A stretch of 64,000 bases of DNA, from NCBI RefSeq assembly GCF_964355755.1, contig NC_092680.1, positions 18,825,001-18,889,000 of the forward strand. Reading direction: 5' to 3'. The translations under genes were made by a program, and so were the position numbers. The notes below the pieces were generated by a model. The model did no database searches. It saw only the letters and a program-made list of their open reading frames with translations, and was not told the DNA's origin. Of this stretch, positions 24,901 through 38,200 are shown in pieces. The stretch is from Antedon mediterranea. Its lineage: Eukaryota; Echinodermata; Crinoidea; Comatulida; Antedonidae. Position 1 is the first letter of the stretch. Every line of letters starts with the position of its first letter.

Positions 24901-27046
24901 ACTCGCATGTTAAATGTCAAAAATGGTATTGAGGTGAACCTAAATTTTATTATTATACTACTGCTATATATAAATGTCTTCTATATTCACATATTTTTTT
25001 AAATAAAATAAGAAAAATTTATTCCAGTGAATGGAATTGGACAGTCTGGAATTATTTCATGTTTTGCGATGGATGAAATTGGTGGACTGTACGCAGCTGG
25101 TTCATATTCAAAATCAAGTAGGTGGTTACCTTAACTGGAATCACATCATTAGAACACTATTCCTATGCCTACAGTATTTTCATTAATTCATTGTGGTCAG
25201 TGTCTTATAACATAACATTCAGTATCAAAAGTTATCCCTTATAATTGATATGCTTTTTAGTATCACCTTTCCAGTGATCACCGCACAAGCAACACCTTGC
25301 CTTCTTATTTCCCCTTACCACAACTTGGCAACAAAATAATTGCATGCCTTTTTACACTATGACTTGTTTTCATCAGTGCAACTCAAAAGTACTGTACTGA
25401 AATAGTAATTATAGATTTACAACAACTAACATTATCAGAATACATTAATGGAAAATACTTGCAAAACTTCTATAAATTTAAATTACAGAATGAAACAACT
25501 TTTTTTATATTATAGTTGGTGTTTACTGTGAGGAGACTGGGACTCAATTTTGTGTACTAGAAGGTCACGTTGGTGGAGTTACACAACTTATGTTTTCACC
25601 AGATGGAACAAAGCTGTACAGTGGAGCAAGAGTGGTAACATTTTGTTTCATTATTTAATTGTGTAAAAAATAATAACTTTTAACATCAGTAGACTATGAT
25701 CACACCCTCGAACACCTTGTGTTGTATATATACCTTAATATACCTGATCGTGAGATATTTCAGACTGTGCCAAGAATAAACCATTTAAGGAGAAAACATA
25801 TTGTGGTCAGACCAGCTTAAACTGGTTGACTTGACAGATGCAGGAAGTGATTATTATTCTTATTATTAATAAGAAATGTTTTTTTTATAGGATCCTGAAA
25901 TAATTTGTTGGGATGTGCGCAAACCAGGTGTAATTCTGTACAGAATGCAACGAGAGGTTACCACTAATCAACGAATGTATTTTGACCTGGATAGGTGTGC
26001 AATCATTTCAAAATTATAATAGTTTGTGAAGTGAAGCTAAAACAGACCCCCTAGTTTATTGAAATACTGTATCAACATTTTATCAACTTTATTATAATAA
26101 ATCCTACGGAATTCTTAAGCTATTAAATTGAAATAGATAAGCGCATCATCAGTGGTGTAACATAGAGACCTAAGGTCCTTCAATGCTTTCCCTCATCAGT
26201 GCAACCAACTATGACGCTCTCCCCTTTGCTACAACAGCACTGTTGCTTACATTATGGTAGATTTCATAAAAAATCTTCAGTATTAATAACAAACATTTGT
26301 TTTTTTAAAGCACTGGTCAATATCTTATATCTGGTAATCAGTCTGGTTATGTGACAGTCTATGATACAATTTCAGCACCTAGTACATATGAAGAACCAAT
26401 GCTTCAACCTCTCACTACTTTCAAGGCACATGATGATGCAGTAAATGGTATCAGGTAAGTTTAAACAAGAAATATTTCTTACAAAAAAACGCCGCTCATC
26501 TGGCGATAACTACCGTCTCTAACTACATGCATCTTAATATTTATTTGTTTTCATAGACTCTCTTTTCCCAGACATGCTCTGGGGTGTACCACACCAAGTC
26601 TGTGTTTCCAAAAACCCATTTTTTTAGCAGTAGTAACTATAAGCTACTGCATGGTAACTGTTTCCTAATACTTCTGTTCTCTTGAATATAACTGCCTGAC
26701 GGAGCAGCGCGAAAACCCAACATTTGATTTTAATAAATAAAGTAGAGCCAACTTGTTTTTTAAAGACTCTACTGTAAAGTATATGAATTATATTTTCGGA
26801 TGAAAAATGCAGTAAATTGATTTATAATAAAAATACATGCTTTTGATGCCTGTACAGTACTATACTTATAATACTATACAATGACTTTCACATCTTTTCA
26901 GCTACCATCCAACTATGCCTATGCTAGCCACTGCATCAGGTCAACGCAAGTTCATAACCCCTATGATTGACAACGATGAACAGGATGAAGACCTTATCAC
27001 TGATAAAACTTTTGAACATACTCTTCGACTGTGGTCTTTATATTAA
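21977..27046 (+). CDS. WRAP53: WRAP53 / TCAB1, WD40 telomerase Cajal-body protein
   Basis: WD40 protein that binds the CAB box of scaRNAs and telomerase RNA and brings them to Cajal bodies. Exons: 21977-22191, 22590-22688, 22993-23193, 23743-23833, 24291-24423, 25028-25117, 25516-25634, 25891-25994, 26311-26454, 26902-27046. All are GT-AG, with matching phases; 1341 nt, 446 residues (human 548). An acidic, disordered N-terminus of about 75 residues precedes family blocks NNFLKGCKW-like [60 protein letters not shown] and [10 protein letters not shown]. These cover the whole propeller. The C-terminus ends soon after the last blade, so it is shorter than in mammals. Introns hold family-1 MITEs and a SINE piece. 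Convergent with DNAAF11. Identification is secure. Confidence 0.95.
22834..22966. mobile_element. MITE family 1 copy
   Basis: AAACTCTGTCTACACTATC to GATAGTGTAGAGTACTC with the ATGTGCCCAAATATGG core; the right terminus is slightly eroded. It ends 26 bp before the acceptor of WRAP53 exon 3. Confidence 0.75.
23211..23297. mobile_element. MITE family 1 right-end fragment
   Basis: Begins inside the element (AAATATGGTATTGATATGAC) and keeps the right terminus AGTGTAGACAGAGCTT. It starts about 17 bp after the donor of WRAP53 exon 3. Confidence 0.7.
24490..24572 (+). mobile_element. SINE type A 3'-end fragment
   Basis: Contains ACTGGGCCCTCTTGGAGAAC and GACTGAAGAGGCTACCCAGT then ATAAAGAATAAAG. This matches the tail of the SINE at 42835-43160. 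In a WRAP53 intron. Confidence 0.6.
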
Positions 27047-27514
27047 GAAATGAAAACTGCTTTTGATTTTGTATTTCTCGGTAACCAGAAACCTGGTGAT
27101 CTTTTGACTTAGGCGGGCTTGATCTGGGTCGGCAATCGATATATATAAACATTCCAAAAAGTTAGGCCGGCCCTGATGCTGGACCACTTCTTGAGGTAGG
27201 TTCAGGAGCGGCTTTCATGTTTGGGCCAGCCCAAGCAATTCGATGAGCATGCAGTGAACAATGTTCAATGGATTGAAAAATGAATTCAATGAAACATCAG
27301 GACTATCACTTGGAATGAGAGTGTACACATGTAGGATCAGATCCAACAAATGTACTAAGCTGTAGGTAGAAGTTCAAACCTCTTACTTCCAATGGAACTT
27401 GGCAGAACACGGTCTGGCAATAACAGCAAATATTGAAATGGAGCAGATATCTTGCAAAATAGCATGAAATGCCTTGGAATGTAATTTGTTTATGATGGAA
27501 AAATATTTAGTTGT
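27047..27514. other. Tail-to-tail gap between WRAP53 and DNAAF11
   Basis: 468 bp between the two stop codons. It must hold both 3' UTRs or their overlap. No canonical AATAAA was seen on either strand within it, so the polyadenylation sites remain unplaced. Confidence 0.5.
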
Positions 27515-30500
27515 TCATATTAACGGAGGTACATCAGGATCATCGACAAAATCGTGACTGTTTGGACGTTCAGTTGCTTGTGTACGTTTACCAGTATATG
27601 GTCCAAGTCCATTAGTGGACATTGTCTTAGTTTTAGTGACCAGTAGATCAATTTTCTTTGCTGCTGTTGGATCAACTTCCAGGTGTTCTATTTCATTTCT
27701 AGAATAAAAAAAAGATTGAAAAATGTATTTATATACAATAATGTTTTCAGTGCGAGGAAATCTGTTGCTTGCCTGCGAAAAATAAAAAATATCATAATAA
27801 AGGTGTATACAGAAATGTATGACAAATTCAATATATTAGAGATATAATGAAATAAATCAAAACTTACCTTTTCTTTTTTTCAATGTTTTCCTTATTTTTA
27901 TCTTCGTTTAGTGATAGTTTCAAAGGTTTCCTTGGATAAAGCTGGCATGAAAACAAACAGACATTATGCAGTTTAAAGGCCAATTTACACAGACGAGTGG
28001 TAACAGTCATAAAAATATAGAATCTATGTTATTCCTTATGACCATTTACACACAACGCGGAGCGGACAGGCAGTTTCTGCTCAGGATAGATACAGATTCT
28101 ACATGGGTCAAGCTATCGTTACATCTGTGTAAATTGGCCTTAAGGTTATTTTAATTGTATATCATTTAATACATGTGTACTGGTTAAGTTGCCCTTGTCC
28201 AACATTATCATTTTTTATATGTTACAGTATATTGTACATGAAATGAAGCAATTTTTGTATCACTAATAAAAGTATTTGATTTATTTGTTTTATTTATTGT
28301 GTTCTTACTTTTGGCATCTCAATGACAAGGTGACCTGTAGTCTGTGACCTTTTTGCTGTACTTGAATCTGGTTTAACTTCCTCTGATAAAACAACTTGCA
28401 ATACCTAAAATAAAATTAAAACGAAAACAGTGAAATAATTCATAATTCTAAATTGTATTAACATTTATACTGTAACATTAATCAAGGATTAAATATGGTT
28501 TTCCACTTGGTGAATTTTTTCGCTTGAATCAAAAGTGTATTCATATTTCTATCTTCCCTATAGTTCCTTGAGCTTTTAGCTTCGTATTTTTCAACCAATC
28601 AGAGCTCTGGAAAAGGTCACACATTCATGAACACATTCAAATGAAACAGGTCAGCAAGCGATGGCCTAGAAATAAAAATTACAGCTATTCGCAGTGGAAA
28701 GCAGTATTTTTTTTCTCTGCTAAAACATTGAATTCATGCGACTAAATTACCCTGGTGGAAAACAGACTTCAGTGTAGGATTGTGGTAAACACTCGAAAGG
28801 AGAATAGTTGAGGTATGTCTTGACATTTCGTTATTGTACTACAATCATGTTTTGAAAGATTTTACATAACTTTTTAATATAGATAATCCAAATTATGATC
28901 AAATATTGGTAGTTTTATTTACCTTCCCTTTAACAGTAACTTTGACATAATGTGGTTGAACATCAGCATCCAATAATGAAGTGTCTAAGTATTTATAGCA
29001 TCCAACATCTAGAACCACACAACTGCCGTCTTCACTATCTCCTAATGTAAAATCCAATCTAAAAATAAAACGTCAACTTAATTATTAATTTTTTCTACAG
29101 TTCTAAGTATGTTAAAAAGTACTTTGTTTATGCCCTGTGTAGATGTGAAACCAGAAAGTAAAATACAGAATATGCAGACCCTAACTAACGTATTACCGGA
29201 AGTAAATTATTCACTGTCCTATTCAGATAGGTGGTAATCCCCCTCACAAGACTTGTTCCACCACCAGAACTAGGAGCGAGTTGGCCTCAAACCTTTGCTG
29301 AAAGTCTGGGCTCTTTAGGTACGGTAATTTGGCTCTATGAACACTATGTTTTTAAGTTTTTTTTTGTACTGCGGCATATTTAATAAGGAGATATTTATAC
29401 TTACTTTGCTTCATTTACATTCAATATTCTACCGTCGTCTCCAACTAATCGTACCACACGTTTCTTTGGTTCAGGACCATTTCTAAAATGAAAAACAAAA
29501 GCATATCATACATTACTTTGATGTGGCACCAGATATCCACGCTTGCTTTTACCAAACCCAAGAAAAAACAAATTCTGGCCAACCTGTTTCTCGTAATTAG
29601 AAGAGCATCACTAACCTCATAAGATATTTAGTTCTGAAATTGTGTGTATAACAGACAAGGGATCATTGAAAATGTTCTGGATTCTACTATATAATATTGT
29701 ATTCAATGATGTGGGTAGGTATTTAAGGGGGTGCTCAATCTAAACATAGGGTTGGTTCCTAACTACAAGGCCCCAGACTTGTAAGTAGTAGTTCCTGGTT
29801 GTCATGTATATAAAAGTCTACAAAAACAAATGACAATTTGATATTCTAAAAGCATATGCATGTGCATTAAGTATTTTACAATCTGCAAATTAAATAGTTA
29901 ACATACATATAGAAATATAAATATTTAACTAACCTTTTAATATCTTCCTTTTCTCGTTGTTTTTTTACATGCTCATGAACTTCTTTTCTGGACTCTGGAG
30001 TAAAGGCTACTTTTTCCTCCCAAAATCTAAATTGTATATAAAGTATATTTTTAAAGGAATCTGAATTCATTCATATACAGTATACATATACAGTATATTT
30101 ATTTATGTAGTGCCTCTTGTGTGTATGTGTTGCCATTTGGACAGATTATTAAATTCAGCATTATGTTCACTTACTTGCTATTTTCCTGATCATTCTTATC
30201 ATTCTCTGTTTTATCTTCCTCTTCCACATCTTGTTCTTTACTACATTACAACCAAAATGAAATAAAATACCATATTGAGAATATGAAATAAATCAGGGGC
30301 GTGGACGTTAGAGGGATATACCCAAATCCAGCAAGTTTTAAATTCATGGTTTGTCAAAAAATTGCGACCAAAACCATTTTATTTCACGAACTAAGTATTT
30401 GTTGAAAGAAACATGCATCAATACCTTTGTGCATCTATATCTGTATACCATCTACCATCAAATCCTGGCTTCTTGTTTGATTTCTTTGTCTGTTTTTCAA

Positions 30501-33500
30501 TTTCTTCTCTTTTTTCTCTTTCCTTTTAATAAAAGATACAACAGTTCCATAAAGACACAGAGCGTAAATATAAAAAACACATTGACCCTGTTAAAAACCA
30601 ACAAAAGTGCTCAGGTTTTGTCGATTTATTAGAATGTGGATAAAACAAAAGCAGTCTTGAGAGTATAGAAATATAGAGTAGCTTTAGTAATTTTAAAATG
30701 CTAATGTAAAAGAATAATCTCTCCATCTACTAAAGCTCTGTCTACACATCAAGCTTTATGTGACAAAAAATATGATGTGCCCATATATGGACATGATGAT
30801 GTCATATCACTACCATATTTGGCTACACTTTTTGTCACATAAGATAGTGTAGACAGAGCTTGAGAATAGAACAACATGCATTACCCTTTTTTGACAGTAT
30901 TCTTCTTGTTGCATAAGTATACTAGCTCTGATCACTGGATAATCCTGGACCGCCTTGATTCTTGCTGATTTCTCAATCTCATTACCATCAAGTCGCTAAC
31001 AAATTCAAAGATTCAGTTACAATGCATATTATTTCAAAGATATATTGTCCCCTAAACAATTTTTGTTGAATATGCCATTTTAATGTCACATAAAACTGGA
31101 TCAAAAAAATGTTGTTACCTGAAAAAAATGTAATTTAAAGCAAAAAATACTTAAATTGAAATATGAAATATTGTTTAGGGTTGTGGTGGTGGTAGTTGTG
31201 AGTAATAAGTAAAGGTAGCTACTAAAAGAAACAGTCAAATTGTTTTAAATTTTGAAAGAAACAGCCAATTAAAGTGAGCATCTCTGGTCTTGATTTAACA
31301 AATTATTTTACATAATAAATGTATGCAATTAATCTAATTAATGTTTGGAGTATTAGACCTGATTCCTGATTGGAAATGCTAAGTGATTAGAAAAGTTCAT
31401 ATTCATTTTGATTTGCTGTAACTGTATTTTGTCTTTTATGTGTAAACTGACTTTGGGGTTGGGTTAACCGGCTCAGCTACAGTGATTCAGTTCACTTAGG
31501 TTGACCCTGGTCTCCCCAATTTCAGTTTTTTTTGTTATGTATATACTCAAATAGACCAAATAAATAATGAAATGAAAACCTCTACCTTAAATCATACATA
31601 ATACATTTATTTTGTAATGTATTCATTAATTTTACACAAATACTAGCAAATGCAGATGTATTCATGTTAACAATCAAACAATGTGTAAATATTTAATAAT
31701 TCACCTTCAGTTGTGATAATGTTGCAGTCACGTATTCACGATAACCATCAAAATCAACACATGGGTTTCCAGTTAAGAACCTACAGTATGATAAATGAAT
31801 AATAAATGAATAATATAATATTCTAATAATAAAATTATACAGTGTAACAAAACTCAATCATTGTTGATATACAGAAAGGGCCATACTTAACTTAATACAC
31901 AATAATAATAATAGGATCATGCCTATAAACCAAAAGTCAAGTGTACACATCTGGCTCATGTGAACCTAGTACATCTTTTAAGACGAGTAGTGGTTTTCCC
32001 GGTGTACTAGTATAAACACACGGCCACTGTCACACACAGACACTTATCATAACTCATCATGAGGGCCCCTTGATTGTCAGCATATGCTTTATAAGGTCAC
32101 CCTTTATACGCTGTTTAGGGTCACCCTTTATAAATAAGTTAAATAAATAAAAAGCATAATCAAATGAATACCTAATACCACAAAAGAAATAGCAAATAAA
32201 TAATAAAATAAGTAAACATAAACATTACTTACAATTCCTCTAAATTATAGTTCTGTTTTAGACAATCTATACTTGTTAACTCCCCTACAAAATTAATGGT
32301 CAAATCCAATTTCTTTAACGACTCACAACCTGTTGACATGAAACAAATATAACCTCATTGTCGTTAATGAAACCACTTTTAATAATTTAGTTTCTTCATC
32401 ATTGTACTGTATAGGTTTACATTCTGTTCACTTCTTTGTATTTATAAATTAGATCACAGAGTTTAATATCAAAATATAGTACTGTAGTTTGTAAAAAAAC
32501 TTATAACAATGTATTGTCAGTATTTTTCCTTTATCTAATTACCTTCAAGATTCTCTATTCTTTCAATGTTATTTAAAGCAAGATTTAGGTATTCCAATTG
32601 CTTTAATCGTTTCACATTCTCTAAAATAAAAAAAAAATAAAAATACCAGTGAGTATTACAATACTATACATGTAACAGTAATTAGCAATATAATTAGAGA
32701 TACAGAAACTTTTGACATATAAAGACATGTTATAGATATTGAGAATTGATTAAATAAAATGAATGTGAATCTTTTGGGAGTTTTATCCTTATTTGATCAT
32801 TTTAAGCTCTGTCTACACTATCTAACTTTATGTGATGTGTCCATATATGGACAAGATGATGTCATATCACTACCTTTTTTGGGAATATAACTACCATATT
32901 TGGGCACATGCCACTTTTTTTTATCAAACTAGTTTGATAGTGTAGACAGAGATTTAGGTGGAATTTTAAATAACGATGATACTAAAAATTAGTAATAATA
33001 CAAATTTAGGTTGTAATAACCCAGCTGTTGCAAGTCTTGGAACTAGGATAAAAACATTAAACAAATTATTATTACCTATTTTTGGGATCAGGTTACTTTG
33101 TAGGTAAACAATCTTCAGGTTCCTACAAACTTTATCAAGCAATTCAATCCTAAAAAAAAAATAAAAATACCAAAAAATCAACTAGTAATTTTTCTAAAAT
33201 AAGATAATATGTCAGGATAAATTGAAGCTCTGTCTACACTATCAAACTAGTTTGACAAAAATGTGATGTGCCCAAATATGGTAGTCACTAGTGATATGAC
33301 ATCATCATGTCCATATATGGACATTATATACATTTTTTGTCACATAAAGTTTGATAGTGTAGACAGGGCTTTAAGACGGAAATGTATATCATAAGAAAGG
33401 AAGGAGAAAGCTTCATTGGAAGAAATTTAATATTAATTATTAATTGTCCTTAAACACTAGGAAATAAGGAAATTCTGATAGGCCTTTTACGGACCTACCT

Positions 33501-34012
33501 ATGGCAGCAGCAGAGTAGTGCCTACAGATGCCCATCACTTACTCTTATAAATTTGAAATGTTATGCACCCTGTCTTACTTTTCAATGTCTTGTTGATGTA
33601 GGGAGATTTCTTCCAAAGTAGACAACTCCATATTATTGTGCTCTGCACGACGCCTCAACAGATCTTCAGTGACTATCATCCAAAAGACAAATAACAATTA
33701 ATTCAGGTATACAATTTCATTACTTATTATAACATTGTCATCATTCTTCAACCTTCACGTTGAGAGTATAGTAAATGGTATATTATATTGTTACAAAATT
33801 GATATGTATAAAAAATATAGCATTACAATATCACATTGCAAGACCGTAGCCACCAGTATAGTTGGTAAGGTTTCAACCTAACCACTTTTTCACAGAGGTC
33901 TTTGAAAACCCTGTGGTTGCACAGGGAGGGGATTGTTGTCCTGCATTATAATGGACTGGGAAGAGTTTATATTATAGTAGCTATGTAGATATGTTCACTT
34001 ACTTTGTACCAT
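27515..34012 (-). CDS. DNAAF11: DNAAF11 / LRRC6, dynein arm assembly factor
   Basis: Cytoplasmic factor needed to pre-assemble ciliary dynein arms. Exons: 34003-34012, 33579-33672, 33076-33149, 32543-32620, 32233-32329, 31705-31780, 30885-30995, 30425-30522, 30175-30240, 29934-30026, 29405-29482, 28923-29058, 28309-28404, 27868-27941, 27515-27698. All are GT-AG with matched phases; 1365 nt, 454 residues (human 466). The first coding exon is only ten nt (MVQ plus one base), and joins to [13 protein letters not shown] as in the family. LRR blocks: [47 protein letters not shown]. The LRR cap is [17 protein letters not shown] charged coiled coil follows, then [18 protein letters not shown], a CS/p23-like domain ([33 protein letters not shown]) and the C-terminus DPDVPPLI. 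Two family-1 MITEs flank exon 3. Identification is secure. Confidence 0.95.
27975..28143. mobile_element. MITE family 4 copy (TIR AAAGGCCAATTTACACAGACG)
   Basis: Left end AAAGGCCAATTTACACAGAC, right end CATCTGTGTAAATTGGCCTT. In a DNAAF11 intron. Relatives at 51245-51329 and 56938-57175. Confidence 0.8.
29225..29345 (-). mobile_element. Degenerate SINE type A fragment
   Basis: Reverse complement keeps AGGTTTGAGGCCAACTCGCT and GTTCTGGTGGTGGAACAAGT, aligned with the B-box region and following body of the type A SINE. In a DNAAF11 intron. Confidence 0.5.
30733..30861. mobile_element. MITE family 1 copy
   Basis: AAGCTCTGTCTACACATCAA to GATAGTGTAGACAGAGCTT; preceded by TA. In DNAAF11 intron 7, near exon 7. 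Confidence 0.8.
31930..32135 (+). mobile_element. SINE type A, 5'-truncated
   Basis: Starts in the body (AAGTGTACACATCTGGCTC), then AACCTAGTACATCTTTTAAG, CCCGGTGTACTAGTATAAAC and GGGCCCCTTGATTGTCAGCA. The terminal TAGGGTCACCCTTTATAAAT motif is partly duplicated. In a DNAAF11 intron. Confidence 0.7.
32804..32954. mobile_element. MITE family 1 copy
   Basis: AAGCTCTGTCTACACTATC to CTAGTTTGATAGTGTAGACA then GAGATT. Between DNAAF11 exons 3 and 4. Confidence 0.8.
33225..33371. mobile_element. MITE family 1 copy, near consensus
   Basis: AAGCTCTGTCTACACTATCA then AACTAGTTTGACAAAAATGT; the right end is AAAGTTTGATAGTGTAGACA then GGGCTT. Between DNAAF11 exons 2 and 3. One of the best templates for the family. 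Confidence 0.85.
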
Positions 34013-35220
34013 AATGAACAATAACTAGTAGTCAGTCTCTGTAAGATTTCTGTTCAGAATAAAAATTAGTATTAATATTGAGTTGAGAATAATATGGTAG
34101 ATTTATCAATCGTAAAAGACACATTGTATTAGAGGAGCTCAAAACAATAATTTTTACAGTATGATCTTCATGAAAATGTGACTTGTTCAATTATGCAATT
34201 TTTTATTAAATTTTTTTTATTGCATGGTTCGTGTGTTCATCTATCTATTATGTAAGGCCTAGGAAACCTCCTCCTTCTTAGCCTACAGTAGCTATGTTAT
34301 ACACTAATTTAGGCCGGGTCAGGAAAGCTGGCTGTTGCCTTATATTTTCCCTGTTTAGTTTAGATGGGTAAGTTTAGGCGTCCCTCCTGGGAATTACTGT
34401 CCCTGGCCGGGGCTGGGTAGTAGTAGGCTACTACTAGGCTAGGGGCCTACTTTAAAAGTAGGCCTAGGCCCCTCTAGACTACTAGTAGTAGCCTATAGGT
34501 CTTTGTCTTTGAAAGGTTTAGGCCAGTTAGTAACCTCTACCTACCTACCTACCTATCCACTACTACTACTAGGCCTAGTCTCCCTATCTAGACTATACTA
34601 GGCCTAAGCTTAATAGTAATATTAAGCCCATATTATAGATCTTAGAGCCTACTAGGAGGCCTAGCCTCCTAGCCTAGTAGCTAGATAGAGAGGCCTAACT
34701 AAAAAAGGTTTAGCCTAGCCTAGAGGCCTAGGCCTAGTTAATTGTGCCTCATTTTCCTCAATTGATTAACTAACTAGGCTAATATTCATAATAAAATGCT
34801 TCATTAATATGAATTATATTGTATAAAAAACTAACTAATAAGTATAAAAATAGACACGATATGAAGATTCCTTTTTCACAAAACATAAATAGTTTTGGTT
34901 ACGCTCGAGTTCTATTTGAACGGCAATTGTAGATATCAAAATGCACAACAACATATCCATGAATTTCCAGATCCCCGGATAAATAGATAGCATCACTGTG
35001 GAAACCACAAAGCTTATACAAATTTTATTTTCAAATTATTTCAAAACAATACTTTGTAATAATCACCTTTCTGTTTATTTAGTAAATACCCTAGTATGTA
35101 ATATAATAATTTGTTTAACAAAAGTTTTATTTTTAATATATATTATGATACAATTATCAAACACAAATATAAACTATTGTGCAGATAAGCAGACGGAATT
35201 TGACGTCTGCTACCGTCAAA
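34013..35220. promoter_or_regulatory. Divergent promoter region of DNAAF11 and the DUF389 gene
   Basis: 1.2 kb between two outward-facing ATGs. 34254-34745 is very rich in AGGCCTA, CCTAGGC and CTAGGCT words, many self-complementary, with short ACTACTACT and CTACCTACC runs. This is the densest such block in the window. Promoter function is inferred from gene geometry; no TATA box is evident. Confidence 0.5.
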
Positions 35221-38200
35221 ATGGCTGCTCATATGTTTATTATAAAGTTTCCCGTTGAAAACAATGGTAAACAGAAGGATAACAAAGATAAAACACAAAA
35301 TGGACAAGCAGAAAAAACGGATGAAAAAAGTTTTGTTGCTCATGATAATGTAACACAGGTAGGAAGATATCAGAAAACCCTTTCCCCCAATGTTTTAGTT
35401 AGGCCAAGAAAGTAGGCCTGAGTGAGTAGACTAGAGTTGTAGTTGTAGTTAGGCGGCGGCAGGCCCAACCTCTCGGCCTAGCTAATTAGCTAAAGGAAAA
35501 GATCACCAACTTGGTTTTGAGTGCATAGGCCTACTCTAGTCAATACACATAATATGAATATTTGCCTAAAATTATGATTAAATAATGTCTACCATTTCAA
35601 ATTACGTGGGCAAAGTTAAGTATTTTTTCAATAAATATTTATGAAACCTCTTTATTATTAATAATACTAAATAATATTTAAATAATATTTATAATTTAAT
35701 AGTATTTTTCACAAATTTACACATTTTTAGCTCAGCCAACTCACTGATGGAAAATGTAATGATGTTTATTTGGCATGAGGCTATTGGCACAGCCAACATG
35801 TGTGTCGTATTACTAAACCGTGCCGATAGTAAATAGTGAAACTTGACAGGACATTATACGGTTTTTGATGATACCAATAACAAATTATTTTCAATAAATA
35901 AAAAATAATACAGAATAGTTTTTCTTTTAGATTTTAAAAACTGTACTGCCCTCTATAGGAATCAAAAAGCAAGTGACAACAATCTCTGAAAACAAACTTT
36001 GGGTACAAATGACATTTATCTGTAGCACTGCAGAACTTACGGAGAAAGCTTTGAATTCTCTATCAGAACAGGGTATTGGAAAAAACTTCCAGTCTTCTCT
36101 CAGGTACGGTACATTAAATTTATTTACTATTTATTTTCTTTAAAATTTATTTATAATTTATAATACAGCCAACTCTCATCATCCTACATTGATAAAAACT
36201 TGCAGGTAAAAACCATGAACAAGTCAAAAGAAACAGTTTATTTTAACCAAAAACCATTGTGTGACAGACAATTTAAGTATTTTTTGCTTTAAATAACATT
36301 TTTTTCAGGTAAATATTTTTTGTTCGATCCAGTTTTTGGTTAAAGTGAATAACATAGTCTTTTATAGCGATATTTTTTTGCTTTTTGACAATCCGCCAGG
36401 ATAGTGTTCTGCGCTTTTTCTCTGCTTGTTGTTGTTCTATGTAATTTATGCTTTTTGTATTGTTTTTGTTTTATTTTTCTGGATAATAAATGAATATGAA
36501 TATGAACATATCTTTAAAATACTATAATGTAATTTAAGCCTTAATGATGTGTTTTTCTTTGTTTATTTAGTGTTATTCCAGTTCCAATTCATATTGCTGA
36601 CAACAGTGTAACAGGGTCTCAGGAAGACCTTACACACAAAAAAGATGAAACACAAAAAGATAAGAAAGTTAAAAACTTTGTCAAGTCAATTCGTTCCAGA
36701 TTGATTGTGGCTCAGGTAAGTTTAAATATACAGTATAACAAATTTGTTAAGAATACTCAAATAGAGAAAAACCCCTAAAAATGACCTAGCAAAGTTTACA
36801 CTATTCCAGTCTGATGGTTGCATAACAAATGGGGAGTGTGTGTTAACACATGTATGTTCACACTAACGTACGTTCACACTAATGTACGTTCACACTAATA
36901 AGTTAGTAGTTACCAGATCTGGAAGTATATTGTTTGAAGGTTTGCATGGCGAAATCAAATGTTAATATAAAATTTGCGGTACACCACATGTATTAGTTCT
37001 GAAAAGAACTGTTGAGTTTCTCGACGTTTCGATCAATATACTTTGATCGTCCTCACGAGAAACTCAACAGTTCTTTTCAGAACTAATACACGTGGTGTAC
37101 CGCAAACTTTATATCAACAGATCTGGAAGATTAACAACAATTCCAGTTAAAACAAATAGACATAAATTTTCATTCTTACCTAGCGCTATTAGACTACACA
37201 ACAATGAGTTCCAAAGATAGGTCATTAGGTCTTTTTGTATTTTATATTGCGTGATCAGTTGTTAGTTCCATGTTGATCACAAATGTAAATATTGTGTGTA
37301 TTGTTTTGTTTGTGTTTTTCTGCTAATTATACTATGTATGAATGACTTAATAAATCAAATCTGAATCTGAATCTGAATGTACATGATCAATAGGCGTAAC
37401 ATATAGCCCACCAGACCAAATTCTGGTTGAACATCTTAATACAGTTGGTGTGTCCCCTGAATAAGCATATAGCATAGAATAGCATTAAAACATAAATAGC
37501 CTCTTGTTTGTTTCATGGGAATGTGTTTCGTAAATAGGTGTGTCCCCTGAATGACCATAGCATTAAAGCATTGTCTCATGTTCATTTCATAGGACTTTCC
37601 ATGTGTCTTAATTTTGAATAATATATTTCTTTTGTTTTTAAGGTTGTGGAAGAAGTCAAAAGTTCATCAAATCTAACATTTGATTTTGTACTACTGATTA
37701 TATTAGCAAGGTAAAATTATTAAAAAGAAATTAAAGTTTTTGTTTGTAACTGTATATATATCATGTATAAACATATAAATTAATTATAGAAACATTTCTC
37801 AATTTAGAAATGATTGTAGGAATTGAGTGTTTCAGTCAAACTGCATTTTATTGTACATTACGTTTCCTCTTTGTTAGTTTGATATCTGCGATTGGTTTGT
37901 CAGAGAATAGTTCTGTGATTTTGGTTGCAAGTATGTTAATATCTCCATTAATGGTAAGCAATTGTTAATATTACTTTTACTATCTAAAATGTATACAAAC
38001 ATTAGAATTCAGTGTTTGCAAACTGTCTAGTTAAAAAAACAGGTTTATCAAAGCCTTAAATAAAATTATAGGGAGCACATTTATTATACCCATATCAACA
38101 AGATTTTCATTATTAAATTTATTACAGTTCAATTGAAAATGAAATAGAGATATTTACCAAATATACTGAGGATGTCCACTACTTTGTGGATAACATGGGC

